From: Yeguia hominis
GTDB taxonomy: Bacteria; Bacillota; Clostridia; Oscillospirales; Acutalibacteraceae
NCBI RefSeq assembly: GCF_014384705.1
Contig: NZ_JACRSN010000027.1
Span: forward strand, 1-19,042
Length of the DNA stretch: 19,042 bases
Direction of reading: 5' to 3'
Notes under the pieces: model-generated
Seen by the model: only the letters and a program-made list of their open reading frames with translations
Database searches by the model: none
What the model was told of the DNA's origin: nothing
Shown: in pieces, positions 7,618-14,449 of the stretch
Layout of the letters: each line of letters starts with the position of its first letter
How positions within the stretch are numbered: position 1 is the first letter of the stretch
Translations under genes and position numbers: made by a program

Positions 7618-8094
7618 TCATTCTGATTTAAGAATATTATCGTTATTATCTTTAATGCCTTCGTTCATTTTCTTAATCTTCCTTTTCCACACAAAATACT
7701 GAGCTACCCAAGTAGCGAGAAAGATCGCTACGAATATACCTACATAAGACAGAATTCCACCGGTCGAATGGGGCATCCAGTTGGCAAAATAAGAGATGGG
7801 GAACATAATCACGCAAGCAATTGCAAAATAAAACCCGCTTTGCTTTGCAAGACTCCACGAATCAATTTCCCAAATAACCGAAGCCATTGCAAAGCCTGTG
7901 CCCATTATTCCGCTCAGACCGGTTTGAATGAGAATCGCATTTAATTCGCTCCCCATTTTATTCGCAAGCTCCAGAGTGACCGGATGGAAGAAGCCATCCC
8001 CAATACAGATTGAGATAATCACCGTAATGACATATCCGATTGCAATGCCAACAGGGAAACCAATTACTCCTCGTCCAATCAGTTTTTTCTTCAT
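7618..8094 (-). CDS. DUF3021-like membrane protein paired with LytTR regulator
   Basis: A 158-residue protein with four hydrophobic helices (about 8-27, 50-70, 80-100, 108-130 of the frame) and a charged C-terminal tail (KRKIKKMNEGIKDNNDN). The GVIGFPVGIAIGYVITVIISI start and paired helices fit the DUF3021 family, which is usually encoded directly after a LytTR-domain regulator and in streptococcal systems restrains it at the membrane. The start is ATG 8094, 6 nt after GAGGTG; an in-frame GTG at 8103 lacks good spacing. The gene starts 10 bases after the LytTR stop, so both are cotranscribed and share a regulatory unit. Confidence 0.85.
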   Translation of the reverse strand: MKKKLIGRGVIGFPVGIAIGYVITVIISICIGDGFFHPVTLELANKMGSELNAILIQTGLSGIMGTGFAMASVIWEIDSWSLAKQSGFYFAIACVIMFPISYFANWMPHSTGGILSYVGIFVAIFLATWVAQYFVWKRKIKKMNEGIKDNNDNILKSE

Positions 8095-8104
8095 TTCTGC
8101 CACC

Positions 8105-8545
8105 TCACATTCCTAACAGTTGTTTGATTTTGGCGACGGATCGCCGTGAAACATAAGTAACCGTACCGTTTGAAAGCGTAATGCAAATTGTCCCGGCAAA
8201 GCTCAAATCAAAGCTCTTGACCTTTCTCAGATTGATAATGTCCGAGTTTGATATTCGGACAAAAGTCCTGCTGTCAAGCCGTTGTTCCGCCTCATATAGC
8301 CTGAGACGGAGCGCATACTCGCCGTGATTTGTCTCGGCAAACACCTTGCCTGATTCGGCAAAAACACGGTAGATTTCAGACGGTTCCAGAACCTCGACCA
8401 CATCCTCCCTAAAGCCGGCAATGACCTGCGGCTGCTCGTCTGACAATCTTTTTATGACGGCATTGACTTCATCGGTCATTTTGTCCGTCATCACGATGAT
8501 TTTTAGCTCTTTGCATTTTTCGTCTATCTTGATTTCAATTTGCAT
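8105..8545 (-). CDS. LytTR-domain DNA-binding regulator
   Basis: A 146-residue protein. The N-terminal 50 residues form a small beta/alpha region (MQIEIKIDEKCKELKIIVMTDKMTDEVNAVIKRL). Residues about 55-146 form a LytTR DNA-binding domain: EPSEIYRVFAESGKVFAETNHGEYALRLRLYEAEQRL, then FVRISNSDIINLRKVKSFDLSFAGTICITLSNG and the end YVSRRSVAKIKQLLG. There is no receiver domain, so it is not a classical response regulator and is probably controlled by the DUF3021 partner. It starts at ATG 8545 with GAGGAGGTG 5 nt upstream. Tandem copies of a LytTR-like site lie about 65-100 bases before the start, which suggests autoregulation. Confidence 0.92.
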   Translation of the reverse strand: MQIEIKIDEKCKELKIIVMTDKMTDEVNAVIKRLSDEQPQVIAGFREDVVEVLEPSEIYRVFAESGKVFAETNHGEYALRLRLYEAEQRLDSRTFVRISNSDIINLRKVKSFDLSFAGTICITLSNGTVTYVSRRSVAKIKQLLGM

Positions 8546-8563
8546 CGGTTCACCTCCTCGCTA

Positions 8564-8645
8564 CGGTTACAGTATAGGAAAATCAAGAACCGATTTCTAC
8601 CGATTCTCGATAGGTGGTTGTTTTAGGAACATAGGTGGTAATTTT
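8564..8645 (-). promoter_or_regulatory. LytTR promoter with tandem direct-repeat operators
   Basis: On the minus strand a 9-base box, ACCACCTAT, occurs twice (8632-8640 and 8611-8619), 21 bases apart start to start, i.e. 12 bases between boxes. This is the tandem arrangement used by LytTR regulators. A TATACT -10 box lies at 8571-8576 with no good -35 at 17 bases (TAGAAA), as expected for an activator-dependent promoter. The predicted leader before ATG 8545 is only about 20 bases. Confidence 0.72.
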
Positions 8646-8686
8646 TACGGGAATCTCATACCGGTCTATATGGGCGGCTGATATGC

Positions 8687-8720
8687 GTCTGCGGTATGGG
8701 GTTGCTCCCATACCGCAGAC
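8687..8720. terminator. Perfect 14-bp stem-loop after the HipA-like gene
   Basis: GTCTGCGGTATGGG (8687-8700) pairs perfectly with CCCATACCGCAGAC (8707-8720) around a 6-base loop. It begins 3 bases past the stop of the HipA-like gene and lies just upstream of the LytTR operators. No T-tract follows on the minus strand, so it is either a weak terminator, an mRNA 3'-end stabiliser, or a protein-binding palindrome. Confidence 0.55.
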
Positions 8721-8723
8721 GGA

Positions 8724-10136
8724 TTATCTTTCCGGTTCGTTTTTGCGCTTTGTACTTCTCTGAACCGGAATGGAGAGCAGCTCTCTTGTGCGCTCGACCA
8801 GCTGCTTTTCAATGGCTGTCAACCGCTGCTCCGGCAAATTGAGGGACGGATGACGGATGAACTTGAAGTCCACCATTCGCCGCAGCTGCGCTTTCTGCTT
8901 TGCGCCCATTACCTCTTTGCACACATCCTCATAGGAAATGCGGTAGGGATTGGAACGGGTCTTTGCATACGCATGCAGGTTCTTGAAATCGTCCGGCATC
9001 GCATAGTTGAACAGCGACAAGCCGTTATCGAAGATGGGGGCAGGGGCGATAATTTCGCCCGTGTGATTGTTCCGCAGCAAGCCGAAATTGCCGAAGTGTC
9101 TGTCCTCATTGTAAATCAGGGCGTCGAAAACCAGCATACTGCAAAGCTGCTCATAGAACTCGTCGCCCAAGGTCTTGTAATAATCAAGGCAGGCTTTCAG
9201 TGTCGACTTGCGGAGAATACGCCCGATAGGGACGAAAGAAGTATCAATATCCGTGAACAGCCGGCACTTGGAGGCAAGGATACCTTTCCAGTTTTCCAAG
9301 TCGTACTGTACGCAGCCGATGCCCATTTTGTCTGCGATCTGACAGGCATAATACTCGCTGTACGGCTCGTTTCCGGTGTTCGCAGCGCCCTCCGTGCCGC
9401 CCTTATACAGATAGATGCCGTCATCCTCCACAAAGCGCCAAGCCTTCCGCAGCATACCGTTGGTGGTCAGCTCCGGCGAGGTGGAGAATGCCTCCCGACT
9501 GCCTCCCACGCCGGTATAAGCCACCAGCGACAGCGCTTCGGAGAAGCGGTTTTCATAGAGGTTATAATCGGCATACTCGCCGTCAAAGTCGGCGGGGACG
9601 ACCCAATAGCTATCGTTGAGGGACAGCCCCATACAGACATCAATGATGCCCTTCGTGTTGTTTACGCTCAGCCCCAGCGTCTTTAAGATCTCGTCTACAA
9701 ACTGCCGGTTCTTCGGAATCACCCGCCGTTCCAGCCACTTCACAACGCCCTCGTTTGTCAGCTCCAAGTCGAGGGGAAACAGCTTTTGCTTTGCCGTTTC
9801 GGTGTGAAGAATCGTCGCCTGCAAGCCCTCCAAGCCTCTTTCCTCCAGCGTGAAGGTCAGCAGTGTTTCATCATAAAGGCGCAGGCTATATTCTTTTTCC
9901 ATTGTGCTGCTCCTTTCCTCAAGCATTACGGACACATCCTTGTCAAGTGCCTCTGCGATCTTGAGCATCAGGTCAAGGGAGAGGTTTTGCGTTCCTTTTT
10001 CGATGCGGCAGATGTTGGAACGCTGAGTTCCGATCCGCTTTGCAAGCTGCTCCTGCGACAATCCTTTTTCCAGTCTTGCCTGCGTCAGCTTCTGCACAAT
10101 GCTCTGCCTTGCCGCCAATAGTTCCTTTTCGGTCAT
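8724..10136 (-). CDS. HTH (HipB-like) fused to HipA-like kinase
   Basis: A 470-residue protein. Residues 14-75 form a Cro/C1 helix-turn-helix (KLTQARLEKGLSQEQLAKRIGTQRSNICRIEKG). From residue 79 a HipA-like kinase domain begins (MEKEYSLRLYDETLLTF...), with DGIYLYKGG (probable ATP lysine), SLNDSYWVVP, the catalytic loop NEDRHFGNFG and the metal motif IFDNG. HipA kinases phosphorylate a cellular target and HipB represses and neutralises; here both parts share one frame. The start is ATG 10136 with GGGAGGG 7 nt upstream; the longer frame to 10193 lacks a site. ATG 9902 (residue 79) keeps its own AAAGGAG, so free kinase may also be made. Stability or regulatory role in the ICE is inference. The family assignment is firm; the toxin activity is not shown. 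Confidence 0.88.
   Translation of the reverse strand: MTEKELLAARQSIVQKLTQARLEKGLSQEQLAKRIGTQRSNICRIEKGTQNLSLDLMLKIAEALDKDVSVMLEERSSTMEKEYSLRLYDETLLTFTLEERGLEGLQATILHTETAKQKLFPLDLELTNEGVVKWLERRVIPKNRQFVDEILKTLGLSVNNTKGIIDVCMGLSLNDSYWVVPADFDGEYADYNLYENRFSEALSLVAYTGVGGSREAFSTSPELTTNGMLRKAWRFVEDDGIYLYKGGTEGAANTGNEPYSEYYACQIADKMGIGCVQYDLENWKGILASKCRLFTDIDTSFVPIGRILRKSTLKACLDYYKTLGDEFYEQLCSMLVFDALIYNEDRHFGNFGLLRNNHTGEIIAPAPIFDNGLSLFNYAMPDDFKNLHAYAKTRSNPYRISYEDVCKEVMGAKQKAQLRRMVDFKFIRHPSLNLPEQRLTAIEKQLVERTRELLSIPVQRSTKRKNEPER
9900..9919 (-). promoter_or_regulatory. Internal ribosome site at the HTH/kinase joint
   Basis: AAAGGAG followed 7-8 nt later by ATG (9902-9900) sits exactly where HTH sequence ends and kinase homology begins. 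This looks like the surviving start of a formerly separate hipA-like gene. Confidence 0.6.
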
Positions 10137-10159
10137 ACAAAACCCTCCCTTCTGATCCA

Positions 10160-10193
10160 CTATAACGTTATCGTATATGATAACGATTGTCAA
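10160..10193 (-). promoter_or_regulatory. Promoter with palindromic operator for HTH-kinase gene
   Basis: On the minus strand a consensus -35 TTGACA (10193-10188) is followed by the inverted repeat CGTTATC (10185-10179 complement) ... GATAACG around a 6-base spacer, occupying 10166-10185. The -10 is poor (TAACGT at 17 bases). An operator filling the spacer is the standard layout for autorepression by a Cro/HipB-type protein, and the neighbouring gene encodes one. Confidence 0.72.
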
Positions 10194-10202
10194 GAGGTTC
10201 GG

Positions 10203-11144
10203 CTATCTTTCCAAGTCCCTCGGTTTCTTTTCGGGCGGTTCTTCACCCTCATCGGGTTCGCCGCCGACGATCTCGTTCTCACGCTTACCCACATTGAGCA
10301 GGGCATTGAGTTCGTTCAGCCGGTCGGTCTTGGCTTTCAATTCTTTCTCCTGCGGGAAGGGTCTTTCCACATCGACCTTCGCAGTTTCAAATTGCTTTTT
10401 GATGTTGTCAAGCTCCATTTCGTTCATCTCCAAACGCTTTGGAAGCCCCTCCAGCGCATTGTCCAAGCGGGTGATATTACCGAAGGTGTCCGTGCCGAGG
10501 GGTACGGGATAGCCAAGCTCACCCTTGAGCCGCACTTTGTATTCTCTTGCTTCAAAGTACAGCTCCATCGTAAAGCCACGGTACTCACCGAGGGGGACGG
10601 GGTCGGGATTTGTCATTGCCTTACACGCCTCCAAGATGGCGTTGCCGGCATCCGCTTTCTCTGAATAGAAAGCACCCTTGACCGTCATACCAACAAAGGT
10701 TTCATCAGACGGCTTCGGGTGCTCTGCCACTCTTTCCATATCGGATTTTAATCCCGCAATTACATCCGTCCGCCGTGCGATCTCCTGCGGATAGAACTTG
10801 ATGATCTTATCCTCCAAAGCATATTTTTCAGAGAGGAAGCTGGACTTTAAGAGCCGCAATTTCTGAACCTGAATGTCCAAGTCCATCTTCTCTTTGATGT
10901 GGGGATTGCCGGTCGCCAGCATCTTGATTTCAGCGTAAGACAGTGCGGTTTCGTCAATATCCTCGCAGGATCGCACCGGCGATTTGCTGGTCATTATCTG
11001 CGAAGCGAACTTCTGCTTGCCTTCCACGAGCTGATACAAGTAGGCATCAAAGGTTTCCTCCGTCACGAAACGGTAGATGTGAACCTCTGCATTTTCGTTG
11101 CCTTGCCGGATACTTCTGCCGAGCCGCTGTTCCAAGTCAGTCGG
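10203..11144 (-). pseudogene. 3' fragment of giant SNF2-type helicase (ICE), cut in motif VI
   Basis: The open frame reads PTDLEQRLGRSIRQGNENAEVHIYRFVTEETFDAYLYQLVEGKQKF, which is helicase motif VI and the C-terminal helicase lobe of the very large N-6 methylase/SNF2 helicase-like proteins of Firmicutes ICEs. It continues about 310 residues through coiled-coil segments (KMDLDIQVQKLRLLKSSFLSEKYALEDKI) and a beta-rich segment, ending in an acidic-basic tail at 10203. Upstream of Pro (codon 11142-11144) the frame meets TGA at once and homology is lost; in relatives an aromatic-Arg pair precedes it. The missing 5' part, which should be >1,000 codons, is expected beyond the right-hand element. Without an own start site this fragment is probably not translated. 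Confidence 0.85.
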
Positions 11145-12994
11145 TCATTTTTTGCGGACAGTTCAATACATGCCTGTCTGTTTCGCTCCCTGCTCCTGCG
11201 TTTGCTCTCGTTTGATTTCTCCCTCTGTATCTTCTTGGCACAAGCAGGACAATACTTCGATATGCCAGAGCGGGGAACATATTCAACACCGCACACCGTA
11301 CAATTCTTAGGCTTTAACGCAGTCCACCGCTTTGTCGGTGTGATATGTAATTCACCGACAAAGCCGATGAATTTATAATAAATCTTGATTTCCTGCCGCA
11401 CCATTCCGTCTGTAAGTTTCTCACGTTCCGAAACAAGTATCTTGTCTATAAGTGCGTTTATGATGGTTGCGTCCAGTTCCTTAATGCCTTGATAGTTGCG
11501 GATTAGGGAGAGGAAATCACGGACACCCTGCGTCTTCTCATAGCTGTCGCTGAGCGTTTCCGTTACCTCTTTCAGCCTTGCTTCAATTTCAAGCTGTTCT
11601 TTCTGGTATTTTCCCGACATCATCTCAAAATTCCGCTCGGTAATACGCTCCATCACCTTATCTTCATAGAGTGAGGAAAACAGCCTGTCCAGTTCTGCAA
11701 GGCGTTTGTTCAGTTTTCTTTGCTCCTTTTCCAGTGCCTTTGCCTTGCTCTGGTCTGTTTCCGTGAGCCGCTTTTCAATCGCCCTCACTGCCTTTTCATC
11801 ATTGACTGCCATATCCGCAAATCGGTTGATGTCGGTGAGGACAGCGTTGAACAAGTCCCTCGCTTCAATGCTGTGTGCGGTACACATGATATTACCGTAT
11901 CTGCCATAATTATTGCAGGAATATTGTACGCAGTCGATGATGTCGGGGCGTTTCCTCCTGTTGGCACTCATAGCCCGCATCGCATAGCCGCAGTCCGCAC
12001 ACTTAATAACGCCTGCAAAGATGTTCTCAAAGCCGCCCTTGTTTTCTGGTAATCTGCGGCTTGTAATAAGCTGCTGTACGGTATCAAATTCCTCCTGCGT
12101 GACTATCCCCTCATGGGTGTCTGGTATCACTTCCCATTCTTCGGGCAGCTTAGAGGGGCGTTTCTTGCTTTTCATGTTGGCGGCAATCCGCTTGTAGCCT
12201 GCAAGGTTTCCCGCATATATCGGGCTTCTTAAAATGCCCCTTACGCTGTTCTCGCTCCAAATATAACGGTTCTCCTCATTCTCCTCAAAATACCTCTCAT
12301 AGCCTGTTGCCCCCTGCTCCGCCGCATAAGCGGCGGGGCGTAAGATATGCTGTTTGTTGATGTGCTTGCGGATTTTGGCGATTCCGTTGCCCGCTAACGC
12401 AAGGTCAAATATTTCCCTTACCACATGGGCAACTTTGTCATCTATCAGCAGATGGTTGTGGTCGGCGGGGTCTTTGACGTAACCGTATGGTGCTGTCGTC
12501 CCCATGAATTTCCCCTGCTGAAACCTCGCTCGGTACGCCGATTTTATCTTGACCGACACATCGGCGGAATACATTTCGTTTAGGATGTTGCGGAAAGGCG
12601 TGATGTCCATAGCGGATTTATTGAGCGTGTCCACGCCGTCATTGACCGCTATATACCTCACATTATGCTCTGGGAAAAACACTTCCAGATACAGTCCGCA
12701 ATCAAGATAGTTCCTCCCCAGACGAGATAAATCTTTCGTGATAACGCAGTTTATCAGACCGCTTTCAATGTCCTTAATCATGTTCTGGAAACTTGGTCTT
12801 TGGAAATTTGTACCAGAGTAACCGTCGTCCACATACGTTTTTGCTAAGTGCCATCCCTGCTTTTTCACATAATCCGTGAGGATGGATTTCTGTGTCGCAA
12901 TGCTCGCACTCTCGTTATCCGTGCCATCGTCTTTTGACAAGCGGCAGTACATGCCGACTTCATAAATCTTGTTCTCCATTCTTATTCCTGCCAT
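11063..12994 (-). CDS. Large serine recombinase (TnpX/TndX-like)
   Basis: A 643-residue recombinase for excision and integration of the right-hand element. The resolvase domain has YCRLSKDDG with nucleophile Ser20, then DDGYSGTNFQRP, KDLSRLGRNYLDCG and the NEMYSADVSVKIKSA helix. The Recombinase domain (TTAPYGYVKDP, then WSENSVRGILRSPIYAG) and a zinc ribbon (IKCADCGYAMRAM...YSCNNYGRYGNIMC) follow, then a long coiled coil and a DUF4368-like part. A second C-terminal Cys cluster (CTVCGVEY...KYCPACAKK) is present. It starts at ATG 12994 with GGAGG 9 nt upstream. The last about 27 residues (from DRLTWNSG) are translated from the target helicase gene in another frame, so the protein in the excised circle must end differently. 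Confidence 0.94.
   Translation of the reverse strand: MAGIRMENKIYEVGMYCRLSKDDGTDNESASIATQKSILTDYVKKQGWHLAKTYVDDGYSGTNFQRPSFQNMIKDIESGLINCVITKDLSRLGRNYLDCGLYLEVFFPEHNVRYIAVNDGVDTLNKSAMDITPFRNILNEMYSADVSVKIKSAYRARFQQGKFMGTTAPYGYVKDPADHNHLLIDDKVAHVVREIFDLALAGNGIAKIRKHINKQHILRPAAYAAEQGATGYERYFEENEENRYIWSENSVRGILRSPIYAGNLAGYKRIAANMKSKKRPSKLPEEWEVIPDTHEGIVTQEEFDTVQQLITSRRLPENKGGFENIFAGVIKCADCGYAMRAMSANRRKRPDIIDCVQYSCNNYGRYGNIMCTAHSIEARDLFNAVLTDINRFADMAVNDEKAVRAIEKRLTETDQSKAKALEKEQRKLNKRLAELDRLFSSLYEDKVMERITERNFEMMSGKYQKEQLEIEARLKEVTETLSDSYEKTQGVRDFLSLIRNYQGIKELDATIINALIDKILVSEREKLTDGMVRQEIKIYYKFIGFVGELHITPTKRWTALKPKNCTVCGVEYVPRSGISKYCPACAKKIQREKSNESKRRSRERNRQACIELSAKNDRLTWNSGSAEVSGKATKMQRFTSTVS
11136..11150. 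other. Insertion junction (att-type) in helicase motif VI
   Basis: Helicase codons are intact up to CCG (11142-11144). The next in-frame codon is TGA (11145-11147), followed by sequence that belongs to the serine recombinase gene. TnpX/TndX-type enzymes recombine at a GA dinucleotide; GA occurs on the minus strand at TGACCG and again at ACTGAC within this stretch. The true crossover cannot be placed without the other end. Confidence 0.7.
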
Positions 12995-13048
12995 ACTGTA
13001 AAACCTCCATATCTGTCCTATCTGTTTTCATGTTCCATTGCGTACATT

Positions 13049-13240
13049 CTAAGCGGACAGCCCCTCATTGTCGAAGGTGTCGCCCTCGGCAATCTTCTTC
13101 CGAATATCCTCGGAAATAATCGGGATAAACGCTTCTGTGACTGTCTGCGTGCCGACATATTCACGGCTGATTATCATCTGAACTGGTGCTTTCGGCACGA
13201 TACGCTTTCTCTTTTTATCTGCTTTCTTATCCTCGCCCAT
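13049..13240 (-). CDS. Small basic protein upstream of recombinase, unknown
   Basis: A 63-residue protein with a very basic N-terminus (GEDKKADKKRKRIVPKAPVQM), then a short beta/alpha domain (IISREYVGTQTVTEAFIPIISEDIRKKIAEGDTF). It starts at ATG 13240, with AAGGAAG 8 nt upstream; the longer frame to 13300 has no ribosome site. It ends 55 bases before the recombinase gene. Small proteins in this position are standard in TnpX-type elements (compare TnpW of Tn4451 by position only; I do not see clear sequence likeness). The position suggests a role with the recombinase, for example directionality, but that is a guess. Confidence 0.72.
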   Translation of the reverse strand: MGEDKKADKKRKRIVPKAPVQMIISREYVGTQTVTEAFIPIISEDIRKKIAEGDTFDNEGLSA

Positions 13241-13256
13241 ACTTAAATCTTCCTTT

Positions 13257-13298
13257 CCAGACAGGGCAGGAGAACGTCTGGAAACGCCCCGCCCTGTC
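13257..13298. repeat. Inverted repeat in the leader of the 63-aa gene
   Basis: GACAGGGC (13260-13267) pairs with GCCCTGTC (13291-13298), and a competing CCAGA (13257-13261)/TCTGG (13277-13281) stem overlaps it. On the minus strand the hairpin ends just before the AAGGAAG ribosome site of the gene starting at 13240, so it may affect its translation. Confidence 0.45.
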
Positions 13299-13310
13299 AA
13301 TCAGATACCA

Positions 13311-13541
13311 TCAATCCCCGCTGTTTACTTCTTTCTGTAATGCTTCAAGGAGTGCTGCTGCTTCATCAGCGTTCAACGTGATACCCTTTCCGCACTTCTC
13401 ACGGTTCGGGGAAAAGCTGCGGATGTCATATTTCGGCTCTCTTCCGTTCCATGAGATAAGATTGATTTCTTTTGTGTAGCCGCTGTCGCCCTTAGACAAT
13501 ACGGCGATTTCCTTTACAATCTCATACTGGATTTCTTTCAT
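13311..13541 (-). CDS. PC4/YdbC-like ssDNA-binding protein
   Basis: A 76-residue protein resembling the YdbC/PC4 (transcriptional coactivator p15) fold, which in bacteria and phages binds single-stranded DNA. Seen are the beta strands EIVKEIAVLSKGDSGYTKEINLISWNG, the YDIRSFSPNREKCGKGITL core typical of the family, and a closing helix DEAAALLEALQKEV. The length is right for a stand-alone PC4 domain. It starts at ATG 13541 with GAGG about 8 nt upstream. It lies between ParB and the 63-aa gene in the same leftward operon. A role in handling single-stranded DNA during mobilization or rolling-circle replication is plausible, but not shown. Confidence 0.85.
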   Translation of the reverse strand: MKEIQYEIVKEIAVLSKGDSGYTKEINLISWNGREPKYDIRSFSPNREKCGKGITLNADEAAALLEALQKEVNSGD

Positions 13542-13586
13542 TCTTCATACCTCAATTTTCTGCATTTACCTCCCGAAAAGAGAAGA

Positions 13587-14441
13587 TTAGCGGCTGTCCC
13601 TGCCCCGTTTCCTCTGCAATTCACGCTCCAAAAGTTTAATGATGGTTTCCTCCATCTGCTTCGGCGTTGTGTTCTTCGGAAAATACTTTTTCAGCTTGCT
13701 TGTGTTGATTTTCAAGGTTTCTTTCTGGTTTCCCTTTTCCTCCGTCATAATTGCAAATATCGTATCCATGTCAAGCCGCCCGCTCTGGCTTAGGCTTTTC
13801 ATCCGCTGTGCCTGTGAGAGTGAGGGCGTTGCTTCTTCGCTCTCCATCGTGGCAAAGAGGTTTTCCTGCTCGTCTTTCTTCAAAAAGGACAGTTCCACCG
13901 CAGGCGTGAGGGCGATTTTCCCCTCGTCCACCATCCGCAAAATCGGCGGTATCAGTTCCGTCAAACGGATAAATCTTTGTACGGTCATCCTGCCTACGCC
14001 GAAGCCCTGTGCCACCTTGTCGTCCGTCCGCAACTTCGTCACAACTTGTGACGAGGTTAAGTCTGTGCGGAAACCCTGCCGCTTCATGGCTTCGGATTTC
14101 ATCTTGTAGGCAAACGCCCGCTCTGATGGCAGGATATTCTCACGCTGTAAATTACTGTCTACAAGGGTGATGATGGCTCGGTCACGGTCTAAGGGCAGGA
14201 CAAACGCAGGCACGGTATTTATCCCTGCAAGTTCAGACGCACGGACACGCCGCTGCCCTGCAATCACTTCATAGCCGTTCCCGTCCTCTTTCGGGCGTGT
14301 GATTATCGGCGTGACAATGCCAAATTCCTTGATGCTTTCCGCTAATTCTGACAGCGTTTCATCCTCTGCCACATGAAACGGATTGTCGGGAAACGGGTAC
14401 AAGTCTTTGGTCTTTAACACCTTAAAATCCTGTTTCTTCAT
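13587..14441 (-). CDS. ParB/RepB/Spo0J family partition-like protein
   Basis: A 284-residue ParB-family protein. The N-terminal ParB/Srx domain has LYPFPDNPF, the loop AGQRRVRASELAG (about 61-73, the CTP-binding GxRRxRA box) and VDSNLQRENILPSERAFAYKM (about 95-115). A helix-turn-helix region (QGFGVGRMTVQRFIRLTELIPPILRMVDEGKIALTPAVELSFL) follows. The C-terminal part (KKYFPKNTTPKQMEETIIKLLERELQRKR) is helical and basic. No ParA is encoded nearby, so it may serve in plasmid-form maintenance, regulation or origin handling rather than true segregation. The start at 14441 follows the MobV stop by 8 bases; the nearest ribosome site (AAAGG) is about 12 nt upstream, so translation may depend on the MobV ribosomes. 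Confidence 0.92.
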   Translation of the reverse strand: MKKQDFKVLKTKDLYPFPDNPFHVAEDETLSELAESIKEFGIVTPIITRPKEDGNGYEVIAGQRRVRASELAGINTVPAFVLPLDRDRAIITLVDSNLQRENILPSERAFAYKMKSEAMKRQGFRTDLTSSQVVTKLRTDDKVAQGFGVGRMTVQRFIRLTELIPPILRMVDEGKIALTPAVELSFLKKDEQENLFATMESEEATPSLSQAQRMKSLSQSGRLDMDTIFAIMTEEKGNQKETLKINTSKLKKYFPKNTTPKQMEETIIKLLERELQRKRGRDSR

Positions 14442-14449
14442 TCACATAT

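Larger units (their letters stand above)
704..11144 (-). mobile_element. ICE backbone (Clostridia type), interrupted at both ends
   Basis: Gene content and order (helicase 3' end, DUF3848, Toprim/DUF3991, DUF3846, MobC, MOBP relaxase, PcfB, ArdC-like, VirD4) are those of the DNA-processing module of conjugative elements common in gut Firmicutes. All genes read leftward and many overlap by 4-17 bases, typical of one long operon. The left boundary is a serine-recombinase insertion in virD4 and the right boundary is another in the helicase gene. No type IV secretion channel genes (VirB4, VirB6, NlpC/P60) are in the window; they would lie downstream of the left insertion if still present. Confidence 0.8.

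Noticed and set aside
10203..11135. Intact 310-residue helicase-related gene starting at TTG 11135
   Set aside because: The TTG is an internal leucine codon of motif VI with no ribosome site; homology begins abruptly at the insertion junction, so it is a cut 3' fragment.
13273..13281. AACGTCTGG repeated at 15678-15686 and similar in coding DNA, as an att or binding-site family
   Set aside because: Only nine bases, with partial copies also inside genes (for example near 16212); chance is sufficient.
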